Source: an uncultured Lachnospiraceae bacterium (GTDB lineage: Bacteria; Bacillota; Clostridia; Lachnospirales; Lachnospiraceae). From it: a stretch of 56,937 nucleotides of DNA. Below the pieces are notes generated by a model, which made no database searches, had not been told where the DNA came from, and saw nothing but the letters and a program-made list of their open reading frames with translations. A program made the position numbers and the translations under genes. The stretch spans positions 1 through 56,937 of the forward strand of contig CAMGZH010000016.1 of the NCBI GenBank assembly GCA_946182825.1. Reading direction: 5' to 3'. This document shows positions 50,327-56,937 of the stretch, one piece after another; within the stretch, counting starts at the first letter, position 1; every line of letters begins with the position of its first letter.

Positions 50327-52027
50327 ATGGACTATCAGGAAAATTACAGGCAGTGGCTTACATGCCTGAGAGAAGAGGATCCACTATACGGACAGCTGGT
50401 CGCTATGGAGCATAATGAATCTGAAAAAGAAGAGAGCTTTTATCAGGATCTGTCCTTTGGAACGGCAGGGCTTCGCGGCAAAGTGGGTGCGGGAACCAAT
50501 CGGATGAATGTCTATACGGTTGGTCGTGCAACACAGGGAATTGCGGATTTTATTGTAAGCTGCGGAGAACAGGCCATGGAGAAGGGGGTCGTGATCGCCC
50601 ACGATCCAAGACATATGTCTAAGGAGTTTGCTGCCCTTGCGGCAAAGATTTTTTCAGCCAACGGTATTAAGGTCTATACGTTCCCGGATCTTCGTCCGAC
50701 ACCGGAGCTTGCCTTTATGATTCGTCATTTGGGAACGGTATCCGGAATCAACATTACAGCCTCACATAATCCAAAGGAATATAACGGATATAAGGCATAT
50801 TGGGAGGATGGATGTCAGGTGAGTTCCGAGGTTGCCAATGCCATGACGAAGTGTATTCAAGCGGTGGACACCTGGACCGATATCATAGGTCTGACGGCGG
50901 AGCCGGATGAAGAGACCCTGCCGGGAGAGATCATTCTGCTGGGAGAAGCGTACGACAGGAAGTACCTGGATCGAATCGAAGCATTAGCGATCCATAGTGG
51001 AGACGAGTTGGATCTGGACATTCCAATTGTCTATACACCGCTGAACGGTTGCGGATCCAAGCCCTTCCGCCAAATGATGGAAGACAGAGGTTTTACAAAC
51101 TGTCAGATCGTGCCGGAACAGGCGGACCCGGATCCGGATTTTACAACAGTGGGGTATCCGAATCCGGAGGATCCGAAGGCTTTTGCCCTGAGTGAGACCT
51201 ACGGCAAAAAGATGGGAGCAGAGTTTTTGATGGCGACGGATCCGGATGCGGACCGTTTTGCCATTGAGATCCGGACCGACGAGGGAGACTATGTTCCTTT
51301 GAATGGCAACCAGACCGGTTACCTTTTGGTTAATTATATTCTGGAGGGACATAAAACGGCCGGAACACTTCCGGTCAAAGGTGCAATGGCGAAGTCCATT
51401 GTGACCTCTGACCTTTCCACACGGATGGCGGCTGCCTACGGGGTGGAGATGTTTGAGACCCTGACAGGCTTCAAGAATATCTGTGGAATCATCCCGAAAC
51501 TTCACAGGGAGGGCTACACCTATCTGTTTGGTTACGAGGAGTCTGTGGGGTATGCAGCCTGTGAAGATATCCGGGATAAGGACGGAATTTCTGCGGGTAT
51601 GCTTGTGGCAGAGGCAGCAGCCTATTATAAAAAGCAGGGTAAGACGCTGTGGAACGTTTTACAGGAGATCTATGAAACTTATGGCTGTTACTGTGAACTG
51701 GAGCCAAATCTTGTGCTGGAGGGCATTGCAGGTGCCAAGAGGATCGGTCGGATGATGACGGCTTTGAGGGAGGATCCGTTTACCGAAGTTGCCGGAATCC
51801 GGGTGAAAAAGGCCATCGATTATACCAATGGATATGAAGAGATTCCGCCACAGAATGCATTGCGCTATCATCTGGAGGATGGTAGCTGGTTCGCGGTTCG
51901 CCCAAGCGGAACAGAACCGAAGATCAAGTTCTATTTTTACAGCGTAGCAGAAAATAAAAAGGCGGCTGATGAGAAGGGCTCTGCCATCAAGGATTATGTT
52001 TTGGAGCGCATCTCATCGGTTGAGTAA
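50327..52027 (+). CDS. pgm: Phosphoglucomutase/phosphomannomutase family
   Basis: A 566-residue alpha-D-phosphohexomutase. The catalytic serine is S146 in NITASHNPKEYNGYK, the metal loop is ATDPDADRFAIE, the sugar loop GYEESVGYA and the phosphate-binding loop FAVRPSGTEPKIKFY; GTAGLRGKVGAGTNRMN marks the N-terminus. It interconverts hexose 6- and 1-phosphates, linking PTS or GH13 sugar intake with cell-envelope precursors. The metallophosphoesterase gene follows 20 bp downstream. Confidence 0.94.
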   Translation: MDYQENYRQWLTCLREEDPLYGQLVAMEHNESEKEESFYQDLSFGTAGLRGKVGAGTNRMNVYTVGRATQGIADFIVSCGEQAMEKGVVIAHDPRHMSKEFAALAAKIFSANGIKVYTFPDLRPTPELAFMIRHLGTVSGINITASHNPKEYNGYKAYWEDGCQVSSEVANAMTKCIQAVDTWTDIIGLTAEPDEETLPGEIILLGEAYDRKYLDRIEALAIHSGDELDLDIPIVYTPLNGCGSKPFRQMMEDRGFTNCQIVPEQADPDPDFTTVGYPNPEDPKAFALSETYGKKMGAEFLMATDPDADRFAIEIRTDEGDYVPLNGNQTGYLLVNYILEGHKTAGTLPVKGAMAKSIVTSDLSTRMAAAYGVEMFETLTGFKNICGIIPKLHREGYTYLFGYEESVGYAACEDIRDKDGISAGMLVAEAAAYYKKQGKTLWNVLQEIYETYGCYCELEPNLVLEGIAGAKRIGRMMTALREDPFTEVAGIRVKKAIDYTNGYEEIPPQNALRYHLEDGSWFAVRPSGTEPKIKFYFYSVAENKKAADEKGSAIKDYVLERISSVE

Positions 52028-52047
52028 CCGATGGCAGAGGAGCTGAT

Positions 52048-52788
52048 ATGGCGTTATTTGCAATGGGAGATTTTCACCTGAGTTTTCAGACGGACAAGTC
52101 CATGGATATTTTTGGAAACGTATGGAAGCATCACGAGAAGAAAATCGAGAAGAATATGAAAAAGCTGGTTGCCCCGGAGGACACCATCGTGATCACCGGG
52201 GACCATTCCTGGGGGCGGAATCTGGAGGAGTGCCGGTTGGATCTGGAATTTATTGAGAAGCTGCCGGGACGGAAGATTCTGCTTCGCGGAAATCATGATA
52301 TGTTCTGGGATGCGAAAAAGACAAAAGCTCTGAACGAGCGATTTAATCCAAAGTTGTTTTTCCTTCAGGATAATTTCTATTCCTATGAGGACTATGCTCT
52401 GGTGGGAACGAAGGGGTTCACCTTTGAGGGCCCCTTCTATTATGATCCCTGGGGGAACTTAATGGGCTGGGATGAGGCAAAGGAGCAGCACGCCCAAAAG
52501 CTGGTGGAGCGGGAAATGCAGCGGCTTCGCAAGTCCTTTGAGGCGGCAAGTTCCGAAGGTTACAGGAAGTTCATTATGTTTCTTCATTATCCTCCTACCA
52601 ATATCCTTGAGAAAGAGAGTCCTTTCACGCAGATCGCTAAGGAATACGGGGTCAGCCGGGTGGTGTATTCCCACTGCCATGGTGAAAGCCGCTACGGGGA
52701 CAGTATCCGGGGCGAGCACGAAGGAATCCGGTATGAATTGGTCTCCGGAGATTATCTGGATTTTTGCCCGGTGAAGCTTCTGTCTTAG
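52048..52788 (+). CDS. Metallophosphoesterase
   Basis: A 246-residue calcineurin-like phosphoesterase. Metal-ligand motifs are GDFHLS (D8, H10), VITGDHSWG, LLRGNHDMFWD, FLHYPP and YSHCHGES. The last two carry the histidines of the second metal. Cytosolic, without signal peptide. Substrate (phosphodiester, nucleotide or protein) is unknown. Its position after pgm, 20 bp away, suggests co-transcription. Confidence 0.9.
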   Translation: MALFAMGDFHLSFQTDKSMDIFGNVWKHHEKKIEKNMKKLVAPEDTIVITGDHSWGRNLEECRLDLEFIEKLPGRKILLRGNHDMFWDAKKTKALNERFNPKLFFLQDNFYSYEDYALVGTKGFTFEGPFYYDPWGNLMGWDEAKEQHAQKLVEREMQRLRKSFEAASSEGYRKFIMFLHYPPTNILEKESPFTQIAKEYGVSRVVYSHCHGESRYGDSIRGEHEGIRYELVSGDYLDFCPVKLLS

Positions 52789-52900
52789 ACTTCCCCTCAC
52801 TCCCAACTATGTATATAATGAAACAGGCAAAACCTATTCAAAGCAAAGGCCCCAAACGAAAAAGGGTGGAAAGACCCCAGCGGAGATAATGGTGGCAAAG

Positions 52901-53557
52901 TCAGTACAGCTTAAAATGATTCTTCCAGTAATCCAATAGCCCATCCTTCTTCATTTTAGACAATTCCTTGGACAGTGCTGTGCGGTCGATATTCAAATAA
53001 TCTGCCAACTGTTGCCGATCAAAAGGAATGTCAAAGCTTTTACTGTGGCTCTGCAGGGACACGGTGTTCAGGTAGGACAGGATCTTGCCTCTCATATTGT
53101 GGGAGGCGGTATGGAAGCTGCGGGTGGAAAGATCCATATTCTTTTGCAGAGAGATCTTCAGAAGGTTTGCAGTAAGCCGATGGATCACATGGTGATCATT
53201 ACAGGTGCTACAGTGGGTCAGATGACCGATCTTTAAAAAGAGGATCTGACAGTCGGAGTTCGCCACGATATCCACCGGAACAACGCTGTCCGGGTACATG
53301 GCATAGGCTTCTGCAAAATAATTTCCTTTCTCAAAATGGGTGAGAATGGTGCGGTTTCCCCACATGTCATTACATTCTACGATGACAGATCCCTCCAGGA
53401 TCAGACCCATGGCGGAAATAACAGAGCCGGAGGCAAAGATTACTTCACCCTTATGAAAGTTCTTCTGGTAGCTGGAAAGGCAGCCGAGAGCCTCTTGAAT
53501 TTCCGGCAGAGTCATTCCCTCGAAGAGTGTTGTGTTGATAAGTAATTCCTGATCCAT
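52901..53557 (-). CDS. Crp/Fnr-family transcriptional regulator
   Basis: A 218-residue regulator with a cyclic-nucleotide-binding-type sensory beta roll (about 10-120; HKGEVIFASGSVISAMGLILEG) and a winged helix near 150-218 (DIPFDRQQLADYLNIDRTALSKELSKMKKDG). Cys-x2-Cys in LTHCSTCNDHHV near 121-124 is unusual in this fold and could be redox- or metal-sensitive; it is not an Fnr-type iron-sulfur motif. A perfect hairpin-forming repeat lies before its start. No obvious partner gene; probably self-standing. Confidence 0.88.
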   Translation of the reverse strand: MDQELLINTTLFEGMTLPEIQEALGCLSSYQKNFHKGEVIFASGSVISAMGLILEGSVIVECNDMWGNRTILTHFEKGNYFAEAYAMYPDSVVPVDIVANSDCQILFLKIGHLTHCSTCNDHHVIHRLTANLLKISLQKNMDLSTRSFHTASHNMRGKILSYLNTVSLQSHSKSFDIPFDRQQLADYLNIDRTALSKELSKMKKDGLLDYWKNHFKLY

Positions 53558-53598
53558 GAATTCTCCTTATGCTGGCAGTCATGATGTGTATCTGTATA

Positions 53599-53631
53599 CA
53601 ACGCAAGTCTCGTCTCTCGAGACTTGTTGTC
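53599..53631. repeat. Inverted repeat upstream of the Crp/Fnr gene
   Basis: CAAGTCTCG (53604-53612) and CGAGACTTG (53618-53626), loop of five, with flanking ACAA/TTGT extending the symmetry. It lies about 45 bp before the start and could be the regulator's own operator or a leader hairpin. Confidence 0.6.
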
Positions 53632-53738
53632 CGAATTTGCGCCAGAGAAACTGACATAATACGTTCATGGTAACACCAAATTCCCTCCGGGTCATCTGAA
53701 AAATTCAAAAATCTTGAAAAACACAGCTCGATATCCAA

Positions 53739-53942
53739 TCAGGATACAAAGCTACCATTCTTCATCATGATACAGCGGCTTCCGTATTCGGCAAAATCCT
53801 TATTGGGTAGATAGATCTGTGAGTTGGTTCTTCCGAAGGTTCCGCTTTCCATCTGCTGGATGATTCGGCTTAGAGAAAAGTGGTGGAGGACCAGCAGACA
53901 GATGAGTGGAAGCAGGATGTGGGCGTTATTACTGATAATTTC
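53739..53942 (-). pseudogene. Start-less open frame, probable gene remnant
   Basis: A frame of 67 codons with no start ends in TGA at 53739. It encodes a hydrophobic helix (NNAHILLPLICLLVLHHF) and then GRTNSQIYLPNKDFAEYGS, RCIMMKNGSFVS. The closing EYGSRCIMMKNGSF resembles the end of ABC-type ATPases, weakly. With no ribosome site it looks like a decayed gene tail. The rest of the 53558-54088 gap holds the hairpin at 53599 and the aroB promoter. Confidence 0.4.
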
Positions 53943-54014
53943 TTAAAAAACATGTTACATGTGTTCTTGAATTAGTACAATGTTTGGGGGATATAAAAAG
54001 CAGAGGCACAAAAC

Positions 54015-54043
54015 TTTAAGAAGTTAAAGTGATGTGGTATTAT
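54015..54043 (+). promoter_or_regulatory. Promoter of aroB
   Basis: TTTAAG (54015-54020), 17-bp spacer, TATTAT (54038-54043). An ACATGT-T-ACATGT palindrome at 53950-53962 lies upstream and may be a regulator site. Confidence 0.55.
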
Positions 54044-54088
54044 ACTTGCATGAAGAAATGAGATAAGCGAAACATTAGGAGAATTGCT

Positions 54089-55204
54089 ATGAGTATAATC
54101 AATCTGGAACTGAAAAAGGTGGTAGATGACAGCTATGACATTGAAATCGGTCGTCATCTTGAGGATACTTTAATCCGGGATATTAAAAACGGACTGGTTG
54201 GGAAGATTAAGCGGTTTGCTGTCATTACAGACAGCATTGTGAATGGGCTGTACGCAGAGCCGATCTGTGAGAGACTTCGTCAGGAAGGTTTTACCGTATC
54301 TTCCTTTGTGATCCCGGAGGGAGAGAAGAGTAAGACAAGAGAAGTAAAGGCCTGCATTGAGGATGCCATGCTGGAGGCCGGTTTCCGGAGAGACTGTTGT
54401 GTGATTAATGTGGGAGGCGGCGTGGTCTCCGACCTGGGAGGATTTCTTGCAGGAACCTATGGAAGAGGCGTTCCTTTCCTGAATTACTCAACGACTCTGC
54501 TTTCAGCGGCGGATGCTTCTGTAGGAGGTAAGACAGCCGTTGACACAAAGCTTGCTACCAACCTGATTGGCCTTTTTAATCAGCCGAAGAAGGTCTACAT
54601 TGATCTGGCCACCTGGGAGACACTTGACAAAAGACAGCTTTCCAGTGGTATGGCGGAGACCATCAAGCATGCCTGCCTTGGCGATTTCGAAATGTTTGAG
54701 TATTTAGAAGCGCATATGGAGGATATTCTGTCTGGAGATGCAGCAAGTTGTGAATATATTGCTGAGAAGAACTGCGGCATCAAATACAAGGTCGTTATGA
54801 AAGATGAGAGGGAAAGCGGACTCCGCGAGGTCTTAAATCTTGGTCATACGGTGGGCCGTGCTATCGAGACGGTCAGTGATTATCGTCTTTTGCATGGAGA
54901 AGCCCTTGCCATTGGAATGGCGGCGCAGGTTCGCCTGGCTGTCAAATTTAAAACCATGACACAGGAAGAGGCGGATCGTGTGGTCGCCCTCTATGAAAAG
55001 GCAGGTCTATCCACAAAGATTCCGTCTTACATTGATCGGGAAGCGCTGGTAAAGAAGCTTTATACCGATAAGAAGGTTCGCGACGGTCATCTGCGATTCG
55101 TGCTTCAGAAGGGAATTGGTGCCATTGATGAGCCTGTCCCGGGAGAGTATGCCCGTCCGGTATCCGAAGAGGATGCCAGAGAGATCATCCTGGAGATGCC
55201 TTAG
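54089..55204 (+). CDS. aroB: 3-dehydroquinate synthase AroB
   Basis: A 371-residue enzyme of the shikimate pathway, converting DAHP to 3-dehydroquinate with NAD and a divalent metal. Family segments are VIPEGEKSKT, VGGGVVSDLGGFLAGTYGRGV, LSAADASVGGKTAVDTKLATNLIG, SGMAETIKHA (metal-site Glu), LNLGHTVGRAIE (metal-site His) and HGEALAIGMAAQ (metal-site His). No other shikimate gene is in the window. TTAGGAG precedes ATG. The gene ends against a stretch of decayed sequence. Confidence 0.94.
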   Translation: MSIINLELKKVVDDSYDIEIGRHLEDTLIRDIKNGLVGKIKRFAVITDSIVNGLYAEPICERLRQEGFTVSSFVIPEGEKSKTREVKACIEDAMLEAGFRRDCCVINVGGGVVSDLGGFLAGTYGRGVPFLNYSTTLLSAADASVGGKTAVDTKLATNLIGLFNQPKKVYIDLATWETLDKRQLSSGMAETIKHACLGDFEMFEYLEAHMEDILSGDAASCEYIAEKNCGIKYKVVMKDERESGLREVLNLGHTVGRAIETVSDYRLLHGEALAIGMAAQVRLAVKFKTMTQEEADRVVALYEKAGLSTKIPSYIDREALVKKLYTDKKVRDGHLRFVLQKGIGAIDEPVPGEYARPVSEEDAREIILEMP

Positions 55205-55448
55205 ACTTTGACAAAACGACAGTTTTACTGGAAGAAGATAATAGATGGAATTATTCTTGGAGTCCAAATACGGAGTCTGAAGAAAAAACTATTATCAGAT
55301 TGAACTGGTAAAAAATGAAAATGAGTGGAACATTGTTGGATTAAGAAAAGTTAGATGTTCTGATGGTGAAAAAGGAGATTTTGATTTTTCAATAAGTGAA
55401 AGAGAATTAAACACTCGATTGGATGAAGAGAAGGAAAATATGCGCTAA
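55201..55448 (+). pseudogene. Frameshifted, 5'-truncated gene remnant (Cna-B-like segment)
   Basis: Frame one reads LDFDKTTVLLEEDNRWNYSW, SPNTESEEK and stops at 55311; frame two from 55281 reads NYYQIELVKNENEWNIVGLR, KVRCSDGEKGDFDF.., ending at 55448. Adding one A to the A-run at 55283-55288 joins them smoothly. The VLLEEDNRWNYSWSP part resembles a Cna-B-type surface repeat. There is no start, and the frame runs into aroB, so the 5' part was lost. Confidence 0.55.
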
Positions 55449-55680
55449 AGTATAATCCGTTATATCCTGACTTATGCTTTTCTATCGGATCAGGATTGTT
55501 ATGCAGTGATCGATGTGAAGAAGGGATCCGTAGAACGAACGGTTGGGGAGCAGTATACAGACTTATACCAGCCGAAAATTGATGAAGAATAGCAGAATTC
55601 CTATTCAGATGTCTACATTGATGGAAGCGGTAATCGGATATGGATGCAGATCGATCAGAAAGGTAATAAGAATAAAAAAA
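55449..55680 (+). pseudogene. Second gene remnant with in-frame stop
   Basis: A coding-like frame (YAFLSDQDCYAVIDVKKGS, VERTVGEQYTDLYQPKIDEE) reaches TAG at 55590-55592 and then continues in frame as QNSYSDVYIDGSGNRIWMQI. No start codon with a ribosome site. It seems a tail of a decayed gene; unrecognised. Between this and the CIRCE element nothing else is seen. Confidence 0.4.
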
Positions 55681-55683
55681 TTA

Positions 55684-55725
55684 TTAGCACTCGGGCTTGA
55701 CGAGTGCTAATAATGGTGGTATAAC
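55684..55725 (+). promoter_or_regulatory. CIRCE operator and promoter of hsp20
   Basis: TTAGCACTC (55684-55692), nine bases, GAGTGCTAA (55702-55710): a perfect CIRCE element, the HrcA repressor site. The -35 TTGACG (55697-55702) lies inside it and the -10 TATAAC (55720-55725) follows after 17 bp, so HrcA binding would block RNA polymerase. Confidence 0.95.
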
Positions 55726-55792
55726 ATAATTGTTCAAAGGATACAAGGTTTGCAGAGTTCGTTGACCCTGCCAAAGATTGGAGGAATGACTT

Positions 55793-56257
55793 ATGTTAAT
55801 GCCTAGTATTTTTGGAGAAGATTTATTTGATGAGGACATGTTCCATGACAGTTGGTTTGATTTCCGGATGCCGAAACTTCCGGATGTTGATAAGACACTG
55901 TATGGTAAGCATGCGAAGAATCTTATGAAGACCGATGTTCGTGAGAAGGATGGCAAGTATGAAGTGGCTGTCGATCTCCCCGGTTTTAACAAGGATGAGA
56001 TCAAGGCATCTCTTGAGAACGGTTATCTGACCATTTCTACGGAGAAGGCGCTGAATAAGGAGGATAAGAACGAGGACAAGAAGTATCTGCGCAGGGAACG
56101 CTATGTTGGTTCTATGACACGGAGCTTTTACGTAGGTGATTCTGTTAAGCAGGAAGACATCAAGGCCGAGTTTAAGAACGGTGTTCTGAACCTTACGATT
56201 CCAAAAGAGGAACCGAAGAAGATCGAACAGCAGACGAAGTACTTAACGATCCAGTAA
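55793..56257 (+). CDS. Small heat shock protein (Hsp20/alpha-crystallin family)
   Basis: A 154-residue sHsp with a short N-terminal arm (1-45), the alpha-crystallin domain (about 46-145; KYEVAVDLPGFNKDEIKASLENGYLTI and FKNGVLNLTIPK) and a short tail. The I/V-x-I/V anchoring motif appears in YLTIQ at the end. It holds unfolded proteins under stress. GGAGGAATGACTT precedes ATG. Control by HrcA through CIRCE is unusual, since CIRCE most often governs groESL and dnaK. Confidence 0.95.
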   Translation: MLMPSIFGEDLFDEDMFHDSWFDFRMPKLPDVDKTLYGKHAKNLMKTDVREKDGKYEVAVDLPGFNKDEIKASLENGYLTISTEKALNKEDKNEDKKYLRRERYVGSMTRSFYVGDSVKQEDIKAEFKNGVLNLTIPKEEPKKIEQQTKYLTIQ

Positions 56258-56268
56258 GGATCTGCGGG

Positions 56269-56298
56269 GCGTGGCAGCTAAGCTGCCACGCTTTTTTT
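56269..56298 (+). terminator. Terminator of hsp20
   Basis: GCGTGGCAGC (56269-56278) pairs with GCTGCCACGC (56282-56291), followed by seven Ts. Confidence 0.95.
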
Positions 56299-56334
56299 CG
56301 TTCTTTTGTGTGTGGGGGGGTGGTTGCTTGTGGT

Positions 56335-56530
56335 TGTCGCTGCCGCAGGTTGCTTGCCGGTTGCCGTTGGCGGGCTGCTGTTATCGCTCTCTGTTGTTGC
56401 CACCGCAGGTTGCTTGCCGCTGTCGTTGGCGGGCTGCTGTTATCGTCTTGCTGAGTTGTCGCTGCCGCAGGTTGCTTGCCGCTGTCGTTGGCGGGCTGCT
56501 GTTATCGTTCTCTGTTGTTGCCACCGTCGC
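56335..56530. repeat. Three imperfect tandem repeats of about 60 bp
   Basis: The word CCGCAGGTTGCTTGCCG occurs at 56343, 56403 and 56465, inside units that also share GTTGGCGGGCTGCTGTTATCG. Spacing is 60 and 62 bp. Open frames through it give low-complexity products and are not real genes. Confidence 0.85.
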
Positions 56531-56657
56531 TTCTTCTATGCGCTCCGGGTGACGCCTCGCGGCTCTGGAACTCGCTCGTTGCGTTACATAAGCCTCCGGC
56601 GAAGCCGTCGGCAAGTAACGACGGCTCGTTAAGCACCCTGTGCGCATAGAAGGCGAC
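56528..56657. repeat. Element with inverted ends (about 130 bp)
   Basis: CTTCTATGCGC (56533-56543) and GCGCATAGAAG (56642-56652) are perfect complements; the symmetry extends outward through GTCGC/GCGAC with a two-base bulge. Inside, GACGGCTCG occurs and recurs at the right end. It has the form of a small non-coding MITE-like or folded repeat; no transposase. Confidence 0.6.
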
Positions 56658-56670
56658 GGCTCGTAGAGCT

Positions 56671-56719
56671 GCTGGGGCGGCGGTGAACCATGCTGGGGCG
56701 GTAAACCATGCGGGGGCGG
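56671..56719. repeat. Three short GC-rich direct repeats
   Basis: GCTGGGGCGG at 56671 and 56692, GCGGGGGCGG at 56710, with related flanks (GTGAACCAT, GTAAACCAT). They lead into the 64-bp array. Confidence 0.6.
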
Positions 56720-56730
56720 TATTTCCCATT

Positions 56731-56937
56731 TCCCCGGAGGAGCAGTGAAATGGCGGTTTGCGGGGGAAATAGGAATGGGGGAGGAAGCCAGATTCCCCCG
56801 GAGAAGCAGTGAAATAGCGGTTTGCGGGGGAAATAGGAATGGGAGAAGAAGCCAGATTCCCCCGGAGAAGCAGTGAAATAGCGGTTTGCGGGGGAAATAG
56901 GAATGGGAGAAGAAGCCAGATTCCCCCGGAGAAGCAG
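56731..56937. repeat. Second 64-bp repeat array, inverted, running off the window
   Basis: CCCCCGGAGAAGCAGTGAAA units start at 56731, 56795, 56859 and 56923, again exactly 64 bp apart; the last is cut by the window end. The reverse complement matches the array at 19130 (TCTCCGGGGGA, CTATTTCCCCCGC). The orientation is opposite to that array. The three complete units are much more alike than those of the first array, suggesting recent amplification. Confidence 0.92.

Noticed and set aside
56271-56729. Leu/Ala/Val-rich or Ala-rich small proteins in the terminal repeat island
   Set aside because: They follow the tandem repeats, lack ribosome sites and show no membrane-protein logic beyond GC-rich repetition.
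1-56937. tRNA, rRNA, insertion sequence or integrase genes
   Set aside because: None could be recognised in the gaps or reading frames; no attachment-site duplication was seen.

Overview
The window looks like a piece of a secondary replicon (chromid or megaplasmid) of a Lachnospiraceae-type Clostridia. The signs are: a Rep_3-type initiator (39218-40513) beside an iteron-rich, AT-rich origin-like region (40625-41400); a small ParA plus a ribbon-helix-helix partner with direct repeats just upstream (45533-47062); low-GC Gram-positive signals (AGGAGG-type ribosome sites, CIRCE element, THF riboswitch, mannose-family PTS, LplABC-type sugar importer); and many genes arranged as in clostridial relatives. 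The species assignment is inference. The replicon also carries housekeeping functions (folate synthesis, aroB, phosphoglucomutase), which suits a chromid better than a dispensable plasmid.

Layout. 1-5563: an OmpR-type two-component pair, a Nudix hydrolase and a soluble hybrid histidine kinase. 5570-10004 (minus): a zinc-uptake operon with its own promoter and operator-like palindrome: small Cys-rich membrane protein, znuA, znuC, znuB, a decayed lipoprotein gene and a G3E-family GTPase. 10044-14103: a FIST-GGDEF diguanylate cyclase, a NifX-His/Cys linker-FKBP fusion, a RadC-type remnant and a histidine phosphatase. 14270-19095 (plus): a DtxR/MntR-type regulator overlapping folC, then a THF riboswitch with terminator controlling folE, an HD-domain protein, folP and a folB-folK fusion; these cover most of tetrahydrofolate synthesis. 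19130-19577: seven tandem copies of a 64-bp hairpin repeat; the same family returns in opposite orientation at the window end.

19643-35026 is a sugar island: a HAD phosphatase, a mannose-family PTS (IIA, IIB, IIC, IID), a four-gene sensor module (two membrane-anchored binding proteins, histidine kinase, LuxR-type regulator, no permease), then a LacI-controlled GH32 plus ABC importer operon with a divergent lacI. The likely theme is fructan or fructo-oligosaccharide use, with the PTS taking fructose- or mannose-type sugars. 35023-39115: a transglutaminase-like exported protein, an MFS transporter and an NSS sodium symporter.

39218-47062 holds the replication and partition functions, with Nudix, HAD and GH13 genes between rep and parA. 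47102-53557: CinA C-terminal domain, Mbeg1-like hydrolase, HAD, phosphoglucomutase, metallophosphoesterase, Crp/Fnr regulator. 53739-56257: a decayed reading frame, aroB, frameshifted gene remnants, then hsp20 under a textbook CIRCE element. 56335-56937 is a dense repeat island. I saw no tRNA, rRNA, CRISPR array or insertion sequence.
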